NCBI RefSeq assembly: GCF_900078305.2
Contig: NZ_LT546028.1
Coordinates: forward strand, 124,001-188,000
Reading direction: 5' to 3'
Origin: Corynebacterium bouchesdurhonense
GTDB taxonomy: Bacteria; Actinomycetota; Actinomycetes; Mycobacteriales; Mycobacteriaceae
Length of the DNA stretch: 64,000 bases
Below the pieces are notes generated by a model that did not search any database, was not told the DNA's origin, and saw only the letters and a program-made list of their open reading frames with translations. The position numbers and the translations under genes were made by a program. Below, in pieces: positions 16,178-23,842 of the stretch (positions are counted from its first letter, which is position 1; every line of letters starts with the position of its first letter).

Positions 16178-16572
16178 TTGTTCGTCTCCTCGATAATCGG
16201 GTCGATGACCTCGCCCAGCCCCACACGGTGGAGGTGGCAGAGGTGCTGGCTGTAGAGGGTGAGCGCGGCGTTCGCCAGCTCCGGCAGCAGCCCAAGGGGG
16301 AAGCGGATCATCCCGCCTGTGTGGGCGGTGATGCCGGCGTGCTCGTTGTCCTCGTGGACGAACATCAGCAGTTCCTGGCCGCGCCCCACGGCTTGCACCG
16401 TCGGGTCGGCGGTGTAGTCGGGGCGCATGACCACCTTTGTGGTGCGCAGTTCCCGGTCCAGCCAGTCGATAGCGTCGGAGAACGTTTCCTCGTGCCGCAC
16501 GCTGCCGAACGGGCCGAGCACGCGCCACCCGCCGAGGTAGGGGTTGTTCTTACGCACCTTCCACTTCTGCAC
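16174..16572 (-). CDS. Hypothetical phage protein
   Basis: A 132-residue protein with GTG start preceded by GAGGAGGTGACCAACA. Begins VQKWKVRKNNPYLGGWRVLG; the N-terminal pattern is seen in many actinophage small proteins that bind nucleic acid, but no family is assigned. The stop overlaps the SSB start, so the two are probably co-translated. Confidence 0.7.
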   Translation of the reverse strand: MQKWKVRKNNPYLGGWRVLGPFGSVRHEETFSDAIDWLDRELRTTKVVMRPDYTADPTVQAVGRGQELLMFVHEDNEHAGITAHTGGMIRFPLGLLPELANAALTLYSQHLCHLHRVGLGEVIDPIIEETNK

Positions 16573-16756
16573 TGTTGGTCACCTCCTCGGTGGTGACGGT
16601 CCGGGTGATCTTCTCGATTCGGACGTTCTGGACGTTGCTCGCGGTACTGATCCGGCGGGCGGCGTCCTGGGCTTCCTTGAGGGTGCGCACCTCATCGATC
16701 CGGTTGCGCTTCGTCTCATCCCACGCGACCCGGTAGGTGACGGCTTGATGGTTCAT
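16550..16756 (-). CDS. Hypothetical small phage protein
   Basis: A 68-residue charged protein starting MNHQAVTYRVAWDETKRNRI. Its ATG is embedded in the preceding stop (ATGA), and its end overlaps the next gene by 23 bp. It has a strand-helix-strand pattern. Not recognised. Confidence 0.7.
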   Translation of the reverse strand: MNHQAVTYRVAWDETKRNRIDEVRTLKEAQDAARRISTASNVQNVRIEKITRTVTTEEVTNSAEVEGA

Positions 16757-16965
16757 TTCCCCATCACCTCGATGTCGCCGGCGCGGCGCCGCACGATGCG
16801 GCAGTCGTCCCAGAACACGTCTGCGGACATGGCGCGCAGGGTTTCCTCGGCCTGGTCGAGGTCGCCCCAAAGCACCTCGTGCGGGCTGGAGGCTACGTGG
16901 TCGCCGTCGGTGAACCGCCACTGGCCGTCGGTGTCCAAGACTTGCAGGCAGTAGATGTAGCTCAT
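16753..16965 (-). CDS. Hypothetical small phage protein
   Basis: A 70-residue acidic protein starting MSYIYCLQVLDTDGQWRFTD. It has four-base stop/start overlaps on both sides. Aromatic strands at the N-terminus are followed by one helix. No motif is recognised. Confidence 0.7.
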   Translation of the reverse strand: MSYIYCLQVLDTDGQWRFTDGDHVASSPHEVLWGDLDQAEETLRAMSADVFWDDCRIVRRRAGDIEVMGK

Positions 16966-17282
16966 TGGTCAATCTCCTCTGGCACCTCGCGCAGTTCGTA
17001 CCGCTTCCCGTTCGGGGTTGTGTTTTCCGCGAAGTCGTGCGCATAGGCGTTCCCGTCAGCGGCGACCAGAACTAGCGCCCCGGTCTCGCTTACAGACCAC
17101 ACCACCCATTCACGGCCGTCCATCTCCACACCGTCCCACCTGCTCAGCTCGGGCATGTCCGGCGCGGTATTGGCGAGGATGAAATCGGCGGCAGCGTTCG
17201 CCTCCGGGCCGTAATTCACCTCCGGCACCGACTTAACCCGCTCCGCCCACTGGCGGGCGAGACGCTCCTGCTCGTTACTCAC
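16962..17282 (-). CDS. Hypothetical phage protein
   Basis: A 106-residue protein with GTG start that overlaps the recT-like stop by 8 bp (GGTGAGTAA). Starts VSNEQERLARQWAERVKSVP. The centre WDGVEMDGREWVVWSVSETG is a beta pattern. Its function is unknown. Confidence 0.7.
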   Translation of the reverse strand: MSNEQERLARQWAERVKSVPEVNYGPEANAAADFILANTAPDMPELSRWDGVEMDGREWVVWSVSETGALVLVAADGNAYAHDFAENTTPNGKRYELREVPEEIDQ

Positions 17283-18261
17283 CGTCGATCACCTCCGCGC
17301 CAGTGGCGTCCTCGGCCTGGCCCTCGGCGGCCGGGGCGGGGGCGAGTTCCTTCCAGCGCGCGGTGCCCGCCGAGTACAGGAAGTCGTACTCCGCCTGCTC
17401 AAAGTTGCCCTTGAGCTGCTGCATGATGCCGGTCAGCGCGTCGCGGTCCTCGGCGTTGTCGATGTCAGACTTGGCGTGCAGCGCCATCTCGGACAGCTCG
17501 GCCTCGGTGGCCGGCGCGGGTTCCGCAGCCTCGAGCGCGGCACGCAGGCCAGAGGATCCACGGCCCGGGTTATCAACCCGGCGCGCCTCCGCGCGAACAC
17601 GGCCGGGGTTGTCGGCCTGCCCCATCTCCTCCGGCGTGTACATGCCCGAGGTCAGCGAGTTGACCTTGCGGTGTGCCTGTGCCTCCGCGCACTTCGCCAG
17701 CATGGTCGGGCCCATCTTCTCCCACATGGAGTTCGGGGAGCCGTCGCGCTTCGTCTGTACGAATTCATCCCAGGTGGCGATGCCGTGGCCGATGGAGTCG
17801 CCCAGGCGCACGCTTACTAGCGCGGCCGCAGGATAGCCCCAATCTTTGAGCCAGACGCGGCGCTCGTTGCCCTCCGAATCGAGGAACACAGGCGCCCCAA
17901 TTTCGTGGCCCAGGCCCTTGATTTCAGCGGTGCGGAACAGGACCTTGCGGAAACCGTCGATACCAGCCTGCACAGTCCACTTCGTTTCCCATCGCTCCGG
18001 CTCCCCGCGGTACCCGCCGGTCTTGGTCTTGCGGCCGACCAGGTAAATCTCCTTGAGGAACGGGTCGAGGCCGGTGCGTTGAGACACCGCGGCGAGCATG
18101 TCCAGATCGGCGTCGGATGCCTCGTCCAGGCCGGCGAGGGCGCGCAGCTGGTCGCGCTCCGAGGTGGAGTACTTCGACAGGTCACCCTCGCGGTGGATAC
18201 CTCGGTCCTGCTCGGTGCCGACAAGGTCTCCGGCGGTCTGGGTGGTTGCTACTTCAGTCAT
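17275..18261 (-). CDS. RecT/Bet-family single-strand annealing protein
   Basis: A 328-residue protein starting MTEVATTQTAGDLVGTEQDR. Residues about 50-210 match phage Bet proteins: TGLDPFLKEIYLVGRK, WTVQAGIDGFRK and LAKCAEAQAHR are the characteristic blocks. The C-terminal third is acidic and low in complexity. Its ATG shares one base with the exonuclease stop (TAATG). Together they form a SynExo-type recombination pair that would circularise or recombine phage DNA ends. Confidence 0.88.
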   Translation of the reverse strand: MTEVATTQTAGDLVGTEQDRGIHREGDLSKYSTSERDQLRALAGLDEASDADLDMLAAVSQRTGLDPFLKEIYLVGRKTKTGGYRGEPERWETKWTVQAGIDGFRKVLFRTAEIKGLGHEIGAPVFLDSEGNERRVWLKDWGYPAAALVSVRLGDSIGHGIATWDEFVQTKRDGSPNSMWEKMGPTMLAKCAEAQAHRKVNSLTSGMYTPEEMGQADNPGRVRAEARRVDNPGRGSSGLRAALEAAEPAPATEAELSEMALHAKSDIDNAEDRDALTGIMQQLKGNFEQAEYDFLYSAGTARWKELAPAPAAEGQAEDATGAEVIDGE

Positions 18262-19178
18262 TAGTGGTCTCCTTCGAGGTTGGCTTTCTTGTTGAACTGG
18301 ACGTACGGGGTGCCCCCGGTTTTCGCGCGGCGGTCGGCGATCTTCACGTCGCCGCATTTGAGGTACTTCGCTTCGCCCATGAGCTCGGCGACCTCGCTGC
18401 GAGCCTCCTTGAATGCGCTCTCCGCCTCGTCCAGGCCGACGACGGTGTCGAGGAGGCGCACTGCGGTGGCGGCGTTGATCTGCACTTCCTCCCCGTCATG
18501 GATGTTCGGGTGCTTACCGCGGATCGCGACGTAGGTGGATTCCTGGTCATCCAGGGCCGGGGCGATGCCCATTTCCAGGCTGGCGACCCAGTCGACGCAG
18601 CGGTCCACGATGCGGGCGAACTCGTCATCGTTGAACGTCACGTGGTGGATTTCCGGGCGGGTCGAGGTGCCAAGCACCACCACATCCGCCGAATGGATGC
18701 CAGACACGCCCATCTGGAACTGCACCTGCGTGTAGTAGTCCGCGGGGATGGAGTCCTCCTCCCCCGGCCTGCCCCAGTCGGCAAGGGTGCCGGCGGTTTT
18801 CAGCTCGAGGATCCTAAACCGCTCCGCGCGCGGCGCGTCCGGGCGGTACGCACGACGATCCAGCGTTGCCATGTTCGGAAACGGCAGCTCCGGGTTCGTG
18901 TAGGCCAGCTCGAACGTGCCGCCACGCCGGGGATTCAACAGCCAGCCGGGGTTCTTGTACCGCCACCAGCTCGCCAGCGACGATTCGGCGACGTGGCCCC
19001 ACTTCATGCGGTCCTCGTCCACCGGCGCCGGCGGCGTCAACCCGGCCATCTCGTGCCACTGCGCATACTGGCTCTTGAAGCGACTCACGCCCAGGATCGC
19101 CGGCACCTTCGACGCGGTGATCTGGCCCAACCACTCCGCGGTGCCCGGCGCGGGCGGGGACTTAACGATCGTTGGCAT
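18261..19178 (-). CDS. YqaJ/lambda-exonuclease-family alkaline exonuclease
   Basis: A 305-residue protein starting MPTIVKSPPAPGTAEWLGQI. It has the ASKVPAILGVSRF start of the YqaJ fold and the PD-(D/E)XK catalytic set: a first acidic site near MATLDRRAY and the ELKTAG motif (ILELKTAG, about residue 125), followed by YTQVQFQMGVSG. It degrades one DNA strand so that the RecT partner can anneal the other. Confidence 0.88.
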   Translation of the reverse strand: MPTIVKSPPAPGTAEWLGQITASKVPAILGVSRFKSQYAQWHEMAGLTPPAPVDEDRMKWGHVAESSLASWWRYKNPGWLLNPRRGGTFELAYTNPELPFPNMATLDRRAYRPDAPRAERFRILELKTAGTLADWGRPGEEDSIPADYYTQVQFQMGVSGIHSADVVVLGTSTRPEIHHVTFNDDEFARIVDRCVDWVASLEMGIAPALDDQESTYVAIRGKHPNIHDGEEVQINAATAVRLLDTVVGLDEAESAFKEARSEVAELMGEAKYLKCGDVKIADRRAKTGGTPYVQFNKKANLEGDH

Positions 19179-19407
19179 TGCCGAACGCCTCCTTCAGCTT
19201 GTCCATCTCGCCCGAGGTGAACTGGGGCTTCGGCACGTCGATCGTGACCATGCGGCGCTTCTCCAGCGTTTCGTTGAGATCCGCGATCAGCAGTCGGAGA
19301 TCGAGCATCAGGTCCTCGTGCTGGCCGATGCGGGCGGCGAGGAACAGCGACGCCGCGGTGAGCGCGGTCAACCACAGCGCGATGACGAAATAGGCGATTG
19401 CGGTCAT
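19162..19407 (-). CDS. Small single-pass membrane protein
   Basis: An 81-residue protein starting MTAIAYFVIALWLTALTAAS with CAAGGAGGTGCGGC upstream. Residues about 3-24 form one transmembrane helix. Residues about 28-60 look like an amphipathic coiled coil (LMLDLRLLIADLNETLEKRR). It ends overlapping the exonuclease start. Its role is unknown; Rz-like or membrane-anchored host-takeover proteins are possibilities. Confidence 0.7.
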   Translation of the reverse strand: MTAIAYFVIALWLTALTAASLFLAARIGQHEDLMLDLRLLIADLNETLEKRRMVTIDVPKPQFTSGEMDKLKEAFGNANDR

Positions 19408-19565
19408 GCCGCACCTCCTTGGGTAAGGCCCGCCAGAACAAGGCAGGCGTAGGTCGATAGGGCTGTAATCGCCATCCACGCGATGTCGGCCAGGGTGGGC
19501 GGGGCGTCCGGGTCGTGGAGCACACCTACGGCCTCGGCGAGGGCGGTCAGTTCGTCATTGCTCAT
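19404..19565 (-). CDS. Small membrane-associated phage protein
   Basis: A 53-residue protein starting MSNDELTALAEAVGVLHDPD with a hydrophobic C-terminal half (AWMAITALSTYACLVLAGL) that can span a membrane. It overlaps its neighbours by 4 bp on both sides. Not recognised. Confidence 0.6.
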   Translation of the reverse strand: MSNDELTALAEAVGVLHDPDAPPTLADIAWMAITALSTYACLVLAGLTQGGAA

Positions 19566-19759
19566 GCCGCACCTCCAGCGAGGTCGTCGATCACGGTCAT
19601 GGGGAAGCGCAGGGCCTCCCCGACGCGGATGGGCTGCAGGTGGTCGGCGGTGCCTGCGCGCACGTGGTCGGTCAGCGTGGACTTGCCGATACCGAGGATG
19701 CGGGCGGTCTCCGCCGCCGAGTAGGTACGGCACTCGGGGGCCGGTTTGGTAGTATTCAT
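19562..19759 (-). CDS. Excisionase/MerR-type helix-turn-helix protein
   Basis: A 65-residue protein starting MNTTKPAPECRTYSAAETAR. The helix-turn-helix TYSAAETARILGIGKSTLTD (residues 12-31), followed by an alpha-beta wing ending RVGEALRFPMTVID, is the standard excisionase (HTH_17) layout. It lies near the beginning of the leftward early operon, so it could direct excision or regulate early genes. The integrase is 4 kb away on the other strand. Confidence 0.7.
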   Translation of the reverse strand: MNTTKPAPECRTYSAAETARILGIGKSTLTDHVRAGTADHLQPIRVGEALRFPMTVIDDLAGGAA

Positions 19760-19829
19760 GTGCGTTTTCCTTTCGGAGGATCGCGGCCGTCCAGGGGCAA
19801 GCTGGGCGGCCCATTTTCTTGTTGGGGAC

Positions 19830-19929
19830 GGGGCGGGCGCAGGTGCAACCTCTCAGGCGGAAGCGGTACCCGGTCGTGGGTTGCCCTTTCAGGCGCATGA
19901 ACCGCAACCCACCTGTTGACGCCCGCCCC
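19830..19929. repeat. Nested inverted repeats in an intergenic gap
   Basis: The outer arms GGGGCGGGCG (19830-19839) and CGCCCGCCCC (19920-19929) enclose a second perfect pair, GTGGGTTGC (19876-19884) and GCAACCCAC (19904-19912). They lie in the 231-bp gap between the HTH protein and an acidic protein gene. The inner hairpin has a 19-nt loop. The gap otherwise holds no convincing gene. Confidence 0.6.
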
Positions 19930-19990
19930 TAGTACCCCGGCGCCGATCCGATCGGCAGCATCACGCCCTATGCCGAGGCAGGGTTGGGGG

Positions 19991-20464
19991 TTAGTCGAGT
20001 GCGCGCAGCAGCAGCGAGATCGCGGCGTCCACCAGTTCCTGGCTGGCGTCCAGCTTCAGGGCATCCTCGGGGGCCGCATCGGTGTTGTCGTCCTCGGCGT
20101 CCTCCTCCGGGTCTACGCCGGCGGCTGCGTCTTCCTTCGCCTCGACGTGATCGTCCTTGCGGCGCTGCTCCGCCTCCGCGACCCGGTTGTCCTTCTCGCA
20201 CTCGCCCGGCGCGCAGTCGCACTCCTCCCCGACGCCGAGGATGTCATCGAGCAGCGAGCGGATCACCACCACGCAGGCCGTAAACGTTTCCGCGGCGGAG
20301 TCCTCATCGAACGTCTTGCCCTCCTTCTCCAGGCGCTTCTTCACCTCCTCGCGCACGACGAGCGCCAACGCGAAGCGCATCAGCGAGTCGTGCTCGAAGT
20401 GCTTGAGGTACATTTCCGCGTCTTCGCGTACCTGGGCGTCGGTCTTGATGGTTTTGGTGCTCAT
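19991..20464 (-). CDS. Acidic phage protein with Cys cluster
   Basis: A 157-residue protein starting MSTKTIKTDAQVREDAEMYL. Residues about 1-75 are helical. A small cysteine cluster CDCAPGEC (about residue 83-90) is followed by a very acidic low-complexity segment (DPEEDAEDDNTDAAPEDAL) and a terminal helix. Such strongly acidic early proteins sometimes mimic DNA, but no family is recognised and no function is claimed. Confidence 0.7.
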   Translation of the reverse strand: MSTKTIKTDAQVREDAEMYLKHFEHDSLMRFALALVVREEVKKRLEKEGKTFDEDSAAETFTACVVVIRSLLDDILGVGEECDCAPGECEKDNRVAEAEQRRKDDHVEAKEDAAAGVDPEEDAEDDNTDAAPEDALKLDASQELVDAAISLLLRALD

Positions 20465-20489
20465 GGGTGGGGTCCTTTCAAAGGGTGGG

Positions 20490-20783
20490 TTAAGGGGTTT
20501 CGGTGGTGCGGCGCTGGTGCATGGCGACGGTTTCCAGCTCCGCGCGGTACGTGTCACGGATCTCTGCGACCCGGTTGTTCCGGGCCGTGAGGAACCGCTC
20601 CCAGTAGCGGCCATAGCTGCCGCCGGCGAGATCTAGGAAGATGCGGGCGTAGGCGACGGCTTCGCCCTGGGCTTGCTTGCGAGTCGCGGCGTCAACTGCG
20701 GCGTCCAAGTCGTGGGCTCGGATTGAGGCTTTCGCCCAGCCGGTCAGCCACTTATCGACGGTGGCGTTCTTGACGAGCTTCAC
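20490..20783 (-). CDS. Hypothetical phage protein
   Basis: A 97-residue helical protein with GTG start, VKLVKNATVDKWLTGWAKAS, overlapping the preceding stop by 4 bp. It is rich in Arg and Ala with no recognisable motif. Confidence 0.65.
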   Translation of the reverse strand: MKLVKNATVDKWLTGWAKASIRAHDLDAAVDAATRKQAQGEAVAYARIFLDLAGGSYGRYWERFLTARNNRVAEIRDTYRAELETVAMHQRRTTETP

Positions 20784-21028
20784 AGCGGCTCACCCGCCCC
20801 TTCCTCGTTGAGCTTCACGCGCCAGGCCGGGTCGATCTCGCTGAGCAGGTCGTTGAACACGAGCGACACGTCCTCCGGGTCGTGCACCGCGGCAACCTCA
20901 CGGACGAGCGCACGGATCGCGCGGTGCAGAACACCCTCGCGCTCCTCCCCCGCCAGATTCGCGAGGTGCAGCACATCCAACGTGAACGCGCCCTCCGGGG
21001 AACGGGACTGACGAACAGCAGCATGCAT
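20780..21028 (-). CDS. Hypothetical phage protein
   Basis: An 82-residue protein starting MHAAVRQSRSPEGAFTLDVL, with AAGGAGAAACCCATT upstream. It is entirely helical and acidic at its end. It follows the antirepressor gene by 23 bp and is part of the same leftward operon. Not recognised. Confidence 0.7.
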   Translation of the reverse strand: MHAAVRQSRSPEGAFTLDVLHLANLAGEEREGVLHRAIRALVREVAAVHDPEDVSLVFNDLLSEIDPAWRVKLNEEGAGEPL

Positions 21029-21051
21029 AATGGGTTTCTCCTTGTAGGTGG

Positions 21052-21849
21052 TTAGGCTGCGGTTTTGGGGTTGAAGCGGCCGTCCAGGAACCGCTCGATG
21101 AAGTACTGCTGGCCCTTGCCGGTGACCTTCGGCGTCTTATTCACCGTCACGTGACCGTCCGAGTGGGTGATGGCGGTTTCCTTGACGCGGAACAGGCCCA
21201 GTTCCATTGCCCGCTGGGTGGGCATGTTCCAGTCGGTGCCCTTGCGGTTGATCAGGAACCCGCTCGTGCGCATCCACGAGAACAGGCGGTTCGCACCGAT
21301 GTCGATGCCGTTGCCCTTGAGAATCTTTGCGAGGTCACCGACGAGGATCTCGGACTTCGAGGTGGCGACCGCGTTGGCGAACAGCACCTTCGGCGCGTCC
21401 TCACGCTGCTGCGCCTCGAGCTCGGCGCGGCGGGCGCGCTCCGCCTTAAGGTCAGTCGCGAGCTTGATGATGGTGTCCGGGTCCGCGAGCACGTCCTCGA
21501 TCTTCTGCTCCGTGAGGTATCCACCATGTCGGCGGATCGAGGGCAGCACCTCGTGGGTGACCCAGCGTGAGAACTCGCGCGCCTGCGGCTTGTCGCTTCG
21601 AAGCACGACTTCGTAGAGCGCCGACTCGTTGACGGTGACCATGTTGCGGACTTGGCCGCCAGACCTGACATCCATTCGGCGGATGTCAGCTTTATCGAGC
21701 CTGTTCACGACGTTGCCGATGTTCCTGATGCCGAGGACGTTCGCCACGTCGTTGAGCACGAACATCGGTGTATCGGCGTCGCCGACCACGCGCACGTTGG
21801 TGCCGTTGAAATCGAACGGTGTAATCTCGACGTTGGCTTCCTGCTGCAT
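21052..21849 (-). CDS. Phage antirepressor (BRO-N plus KilAC domains)
   Basis: A 265-residue protein starting MQQEANVEITPFDFNGTNVR. Residues about 10-110 are a BRO-N domain (MFVLNDVANVLGIRNIGNVV, then FSRWVTHEVLPSIRRHGGYL). Residues about 150-255 are a KilAC domain (LAKILKGNGIDIGANRLFSW and the terminal GKGQQYFIERFL). Antirepressors of this type inactivate the lysogeny repressor or reset the switch. It is the second gene of the leftward early operon. Confidence 0.9.
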   Translation of the reverse strand: MQQEANVEITPFDFNGTNVRVVGDADTPMFVLNDVANVLGIRNIGNVVNRLDKADIRRMDVRSGGQVRNMVTVNESALYEVVLRSDKPQAREFSRWVTHEVLPSIRRHGGYLTEQKIEDVLADPDTIIKLATDLKAERARRAELEAQQREDAPKVLFANAVATSKSEILVGDLAKILKGNGIDIGANRLFSWMRTSGFLINRKGTDWNMPTQRAMELGLFRVKETAITHSDGHVTVNKTPKVTGKGQQYFIERFLDGRFNPKTAA

Positions 21850-21879
21850 TCAGGGCGCCTCCTTTCGTTTCTAAGGGGG

Positions 21880-22146
21880 TTAGGCGGCGGTTGTCTTGAC
21901 CATTCGCGCGCGCCTGACCCTCACTTGTTCTTCCGTGACGTCGAAAGCGTCCTGGAATGTGACGGGGTAGTTCACCAGCACAGCTCCAATGAGCCGGGGG
22001 CTGGCCTCCGCTTGCTCGCGGTACTGCCGGGTGATGGTGGACGGTGAGACGCCGAGGCGCTTGGCCAAGTTTGTGGCCGAGCCTTCGGCTGCGACAGCTT
22101 CATCGAGCCACTTGAGGTTCACCCGAACGGTGTGAATCGTTTCCAT
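21880..22146 (-). CDS. Cro-like helix-turn-helix regulator
   Basis: An 88-residue protein starting METIHTVRVNLKWLDEAVAA with ACGGAGGTTCA upstream. The helix-turn-helix is SATNLAKRLGVSPSTITRQY (residues about 23-42). It is the first gene leftward from the divergent control region, facing the repressor, which is the Cro position. Confidence 0.82.
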   Translation of the reverse strand: METIHTVRVNLKWLDEAVAAEGSATNLAKRLGVSPSTITRQYREQAEASPRLIGAVLVNYPVTFQDAFDVTEEQVRVRRARMVKTTAA

Positions 22147-22176
22147 TGAACCTCCGTTGTTCTTGCACATCTCCGC

Positions 22177-22189
22177 GTTGCTTTGCAAC
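22177..22189. promoter_or_regulatory. Operator O1, GTTGC-N3-GCAAC
   Basis: A perfect 13-bp palindrome GTTGCTTTGCAAC. It lies just downstream of the predicted leftward -10, overlapping the transcription start region of the Cro-antirepressor operon. It has the same arms as O2, 37 bp away centre to centre. Confidence 0.75.
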
Positions 22190-22196
22190 AACAGCC

Positions 22197-22225
22197 ACCC
22201 TACACACAACGTTGTTGCTGCGCAA
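22197..22225 (-). promoter_or_regulatory. Leftward early promoter
   Basis: On the minus strand TTGCGC (22225-22220) and TAGGGT (22202-22197) are separated by 17 bases. The -35 lies inside operator O2. It would drive cro, the antirepressor and the rest of the early operon. Confidence 0.65.
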
Positions 22226-22226
22226 C
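22214..22226. promoter_or_regulatory. Operator O2, GTTGC-N3-GCAAC
   Basis: A perfect 13-bp palindrome GTTGCTGCGCAAC. It covers the -35 hexamer of the leftward promoter. A further CAACGTTG palindrome (22207-22214) sits between the two operators. Confidence 0.75.
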
Positions 22227-22250
22227 ACCATGTTGGGTTGGGCCTACCAC

Positions 22251-22280
22251 TTGCAGAATTGCACGCACGCAACGTAAGCT
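22251..22280 (+). promoter_or_regulatory. Rightward lysogeny promoter, leaderless repressor transcript
   Basis: TTGCAG (22251-22256) and TAAGCT (22275-22280) are 18 bases apart. The repressor ATG begins 6 bases after the -10, so transcription probably starts at or next to the start codon. Confidence 0.65.
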
Positions 22281-22286
22281 AAGGGC

Positions 22287-22748
22287 ATGGAAAGCACTAA
22301 CTGGTGGAACTACGTAGAAGCCCTAATCGGCGAAGACACCTACTCGGAAGCGGCGGCAAAGGCTGGTTTCGATAAGTCCGCGTTTACTCGCTGGAAGCAG
22401 GGCGCCCGCGCCGACGCAGATTTCGCCGTAAAGCTCGCGCGCGCCTACGAAGCCAACGTCCTCGACGCTCTCGTCGCCGCGGGCTTCATCACCCCGGAGG
22501 AAGCCGGCGCCACCGGCGACAGCACACTCGATGAGCTGCGCCAAGCGGTTCGTCTCGCCAGGAACGCGAGCGTCGATGTCACGGCATCCTCTATCCGCCT
22601 CGAGCAGGTCATCACCGCTCTCGAAGAGGAGGCTGGGCACAGGAGTTCGACAAAGCACCTCGAGGTTGTCGAGCCGCTTCCCTATGCTGCGAACCGACGT
22701 GCACCGGAGCCGGAGGAAGGGGACGACGATTTTGGATCTGGAGCTTAA
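22287..22748 (+). CDS. Lysogeny repressor, helix-turn-helix
   Basis: A 153-residue protein starting MESTNWWNYVEALIGEDTYS. The helix-turn-helix is SEAAAKAGFDKSAFTRWKQG (about residues 20-39). The C-terminal half is helical and acidic without a LexA-like Ser/Lys protease, so induction by self-cleavage is unlikely. The overlapping ImmA-type peptidase downstream would supply the cleavage, as in ImmR/ImmA switches. It probably binds the GTTGC-N3-GCAAC operators. Confidence 0.85.
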   Translation: MESTNWWNYVEALIGEDTYSEAAAKAGFDKSAFTRWKQGARADADFAVKLARAYEANVLDALVAAGFITPEEAGATGDSTLDELRQAVRLARNASVDVTASSIRLEQVITALEEEAGHRSSTKHLEVVEPLPYAANRRAPEPEEGDDDFGSGA

Positions 22749-23124
22749 GCTTCTGCAGCTCGCAGACGAGCTGGGCGTGCGGGTGGAGGACGACACGGGC
22801 CACCTCCGCGCCGGCGATTTGGGCGCGTGGTACCCGTCGCAGCGGCTCATAGTGGTCGCCCCGTCGCTCGGGCCGCGCAACCGGGTCCACACGCTCGCGC
22901 ACGAGCTCGGCCACGCAGCACACAATGACCCCGCCGGCCACCACCCCAAGTACGAGCAGCGTGCGGACTTGTTCGCCGCACAGTTGCTCATTGATCCGCG
23001 CGAGTACGCGGAACTTGAGAGAATCTACGACGGCCAGGCCGGCGCGATCGCCGCCGAACTCGGCGTGACTGTTTCCCTGCTCGCCACTTGGCGGGACCAC
23101 ATCGAAAGGACCACCGCAGCATGA
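22732..23124 (+). CDS. ImmA/IrrE-family metallopeptidase
   Basis: About 130 residues. The proposed TTG start (LDLELKLLQLADELGVRVED) overlaps the repressor end by 17 bp, with GGAAGGGG upstream. The zinc site is HELGHA (THTLAHELGHAAH, about residue 58-66), with the downstream acidic ligand in YEQRADLFAAQLL. Enzymes of this family cleave the paired repressor to induce a mobile element. An upstream ATG in the same frame is possible. Confidence 0.88.
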   Translation: MDLELKLLQLADELGVRVEDDTGHLRAGDLGAWYPSQRLIVVAPSLGPRNRVHTLAHELGHAAHNDPAGHHPKYEQRADLFAAQLLIDPREYAELERIYDGQAGAIAAELGVTVSLLATWRDHIERTTAA

Positions 23125-23837
23125 AGCGCGCCCCCGCTGCCCTGTTTGCCGCACTAGCCCTCGCCCTAGCGGGGTGTAGCGGTGAAACCACTTCAACCGC
23201 AACCTCAACCACGTCAGCGTCGAGCACCACGACCATGGCGACCACTACCTCGGTACAGGCGAAGGAGTATGCACCCGGCGACAGCCACCTGCACCCCGTG
23301 GACGCGCTGGGCACCGTCGGTTTATTCATCGACCCCGACACCGGGAACTACTACGTCTGTAACGGCGGCAAGGTCACTAAGGCCGATGGATCTCCCGTCG
23401 AATCCGGTACCTGCGAGGGGCCAATGGAGTACGAGAAAGCAGGCGATCTAACGCGACGTCTCGGCGACGCCGTTGCAGCGAAGATGGAGGCAGAACTCGG
23501 GCAGCCGGCAGCAGAATCGGCCATTCCAGCGCCCGCGCCTGCGCCCGCAGCGGGTGCGGCGCCGTACGTGGTGCGCTGCCTGGAGGGCACGCCTGGGCCG
23601 GCTGAATGGTCGGATGGGTCTACCCGCTACTCGGAGGAGTGCTTCCAGAAGATGGGCGGGTCGGCGTACGTCGAGCAGGAGTCGCAGTCCGGCCTGCAGC
23701 CCGGCGGCGCTGCGGTCAATGGGTACGGCACCGACGCGAACGGTAACCCGCATCGCTCGAGCGGCGACCTTCAGGCCGAGTGGGGCTGCCAGCAGGGCTA
23801 CATCACAGATCCGGCGATCTGCTCCCAGTACCAATAA
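23121..23837 (+). CDS. Prophage-encoded lipoprotein
   Basis: A 238-residue protein whose ATG overlaps the ImmA stop (ATGA). It has a lipoprotein signal MKRAPAALFAALALALAGC with the lipobox cysteine at about residue 19, then a Ser/Thr-rich linker, a central part with YVCNGGKVTKADG, an Ala/Pro segment (PAPAPAPAAGAAP) and a Cys-containing C-terminal domain (four cysteines). It is expressed with the repressor, so it would be present at the cell surface in lysogens. That is typical of superinfection-exclusion proteins, but the function is not shown by sequence. Confidence 0.85.
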   Translation: MKRAPAALFAALALALAGCSGETTSTATSTTSASSTTTMATTTSVQAKEYAPGDSHLHPVDALGTVGLFIDPDTGNYYVCNGGKVTKADGSPVESGTCEGPMEYEKAGDLTRRLGDAVAAKMEAELGQPAAESAIPAPAPAPAAGAAPYVVRCLEGTPGPAEWSDGSTRYSEECFQKMGGSAYVEQESQSGLQPGGAAVNGYGTDANGNPHRSSGDLQAEWGCQQGYITDPAICSQYQ

Positions 23838-23842
23838 AAATG

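Noticed and set aside
19760..19907. Possible small gene MRLKGQPTTGYRFRLRGCTC upstream of the excisionase-like gene
   Set aside because: The frame continues over the next gene without its own stop and lies on the inverted repeats; it is better explained as chance.
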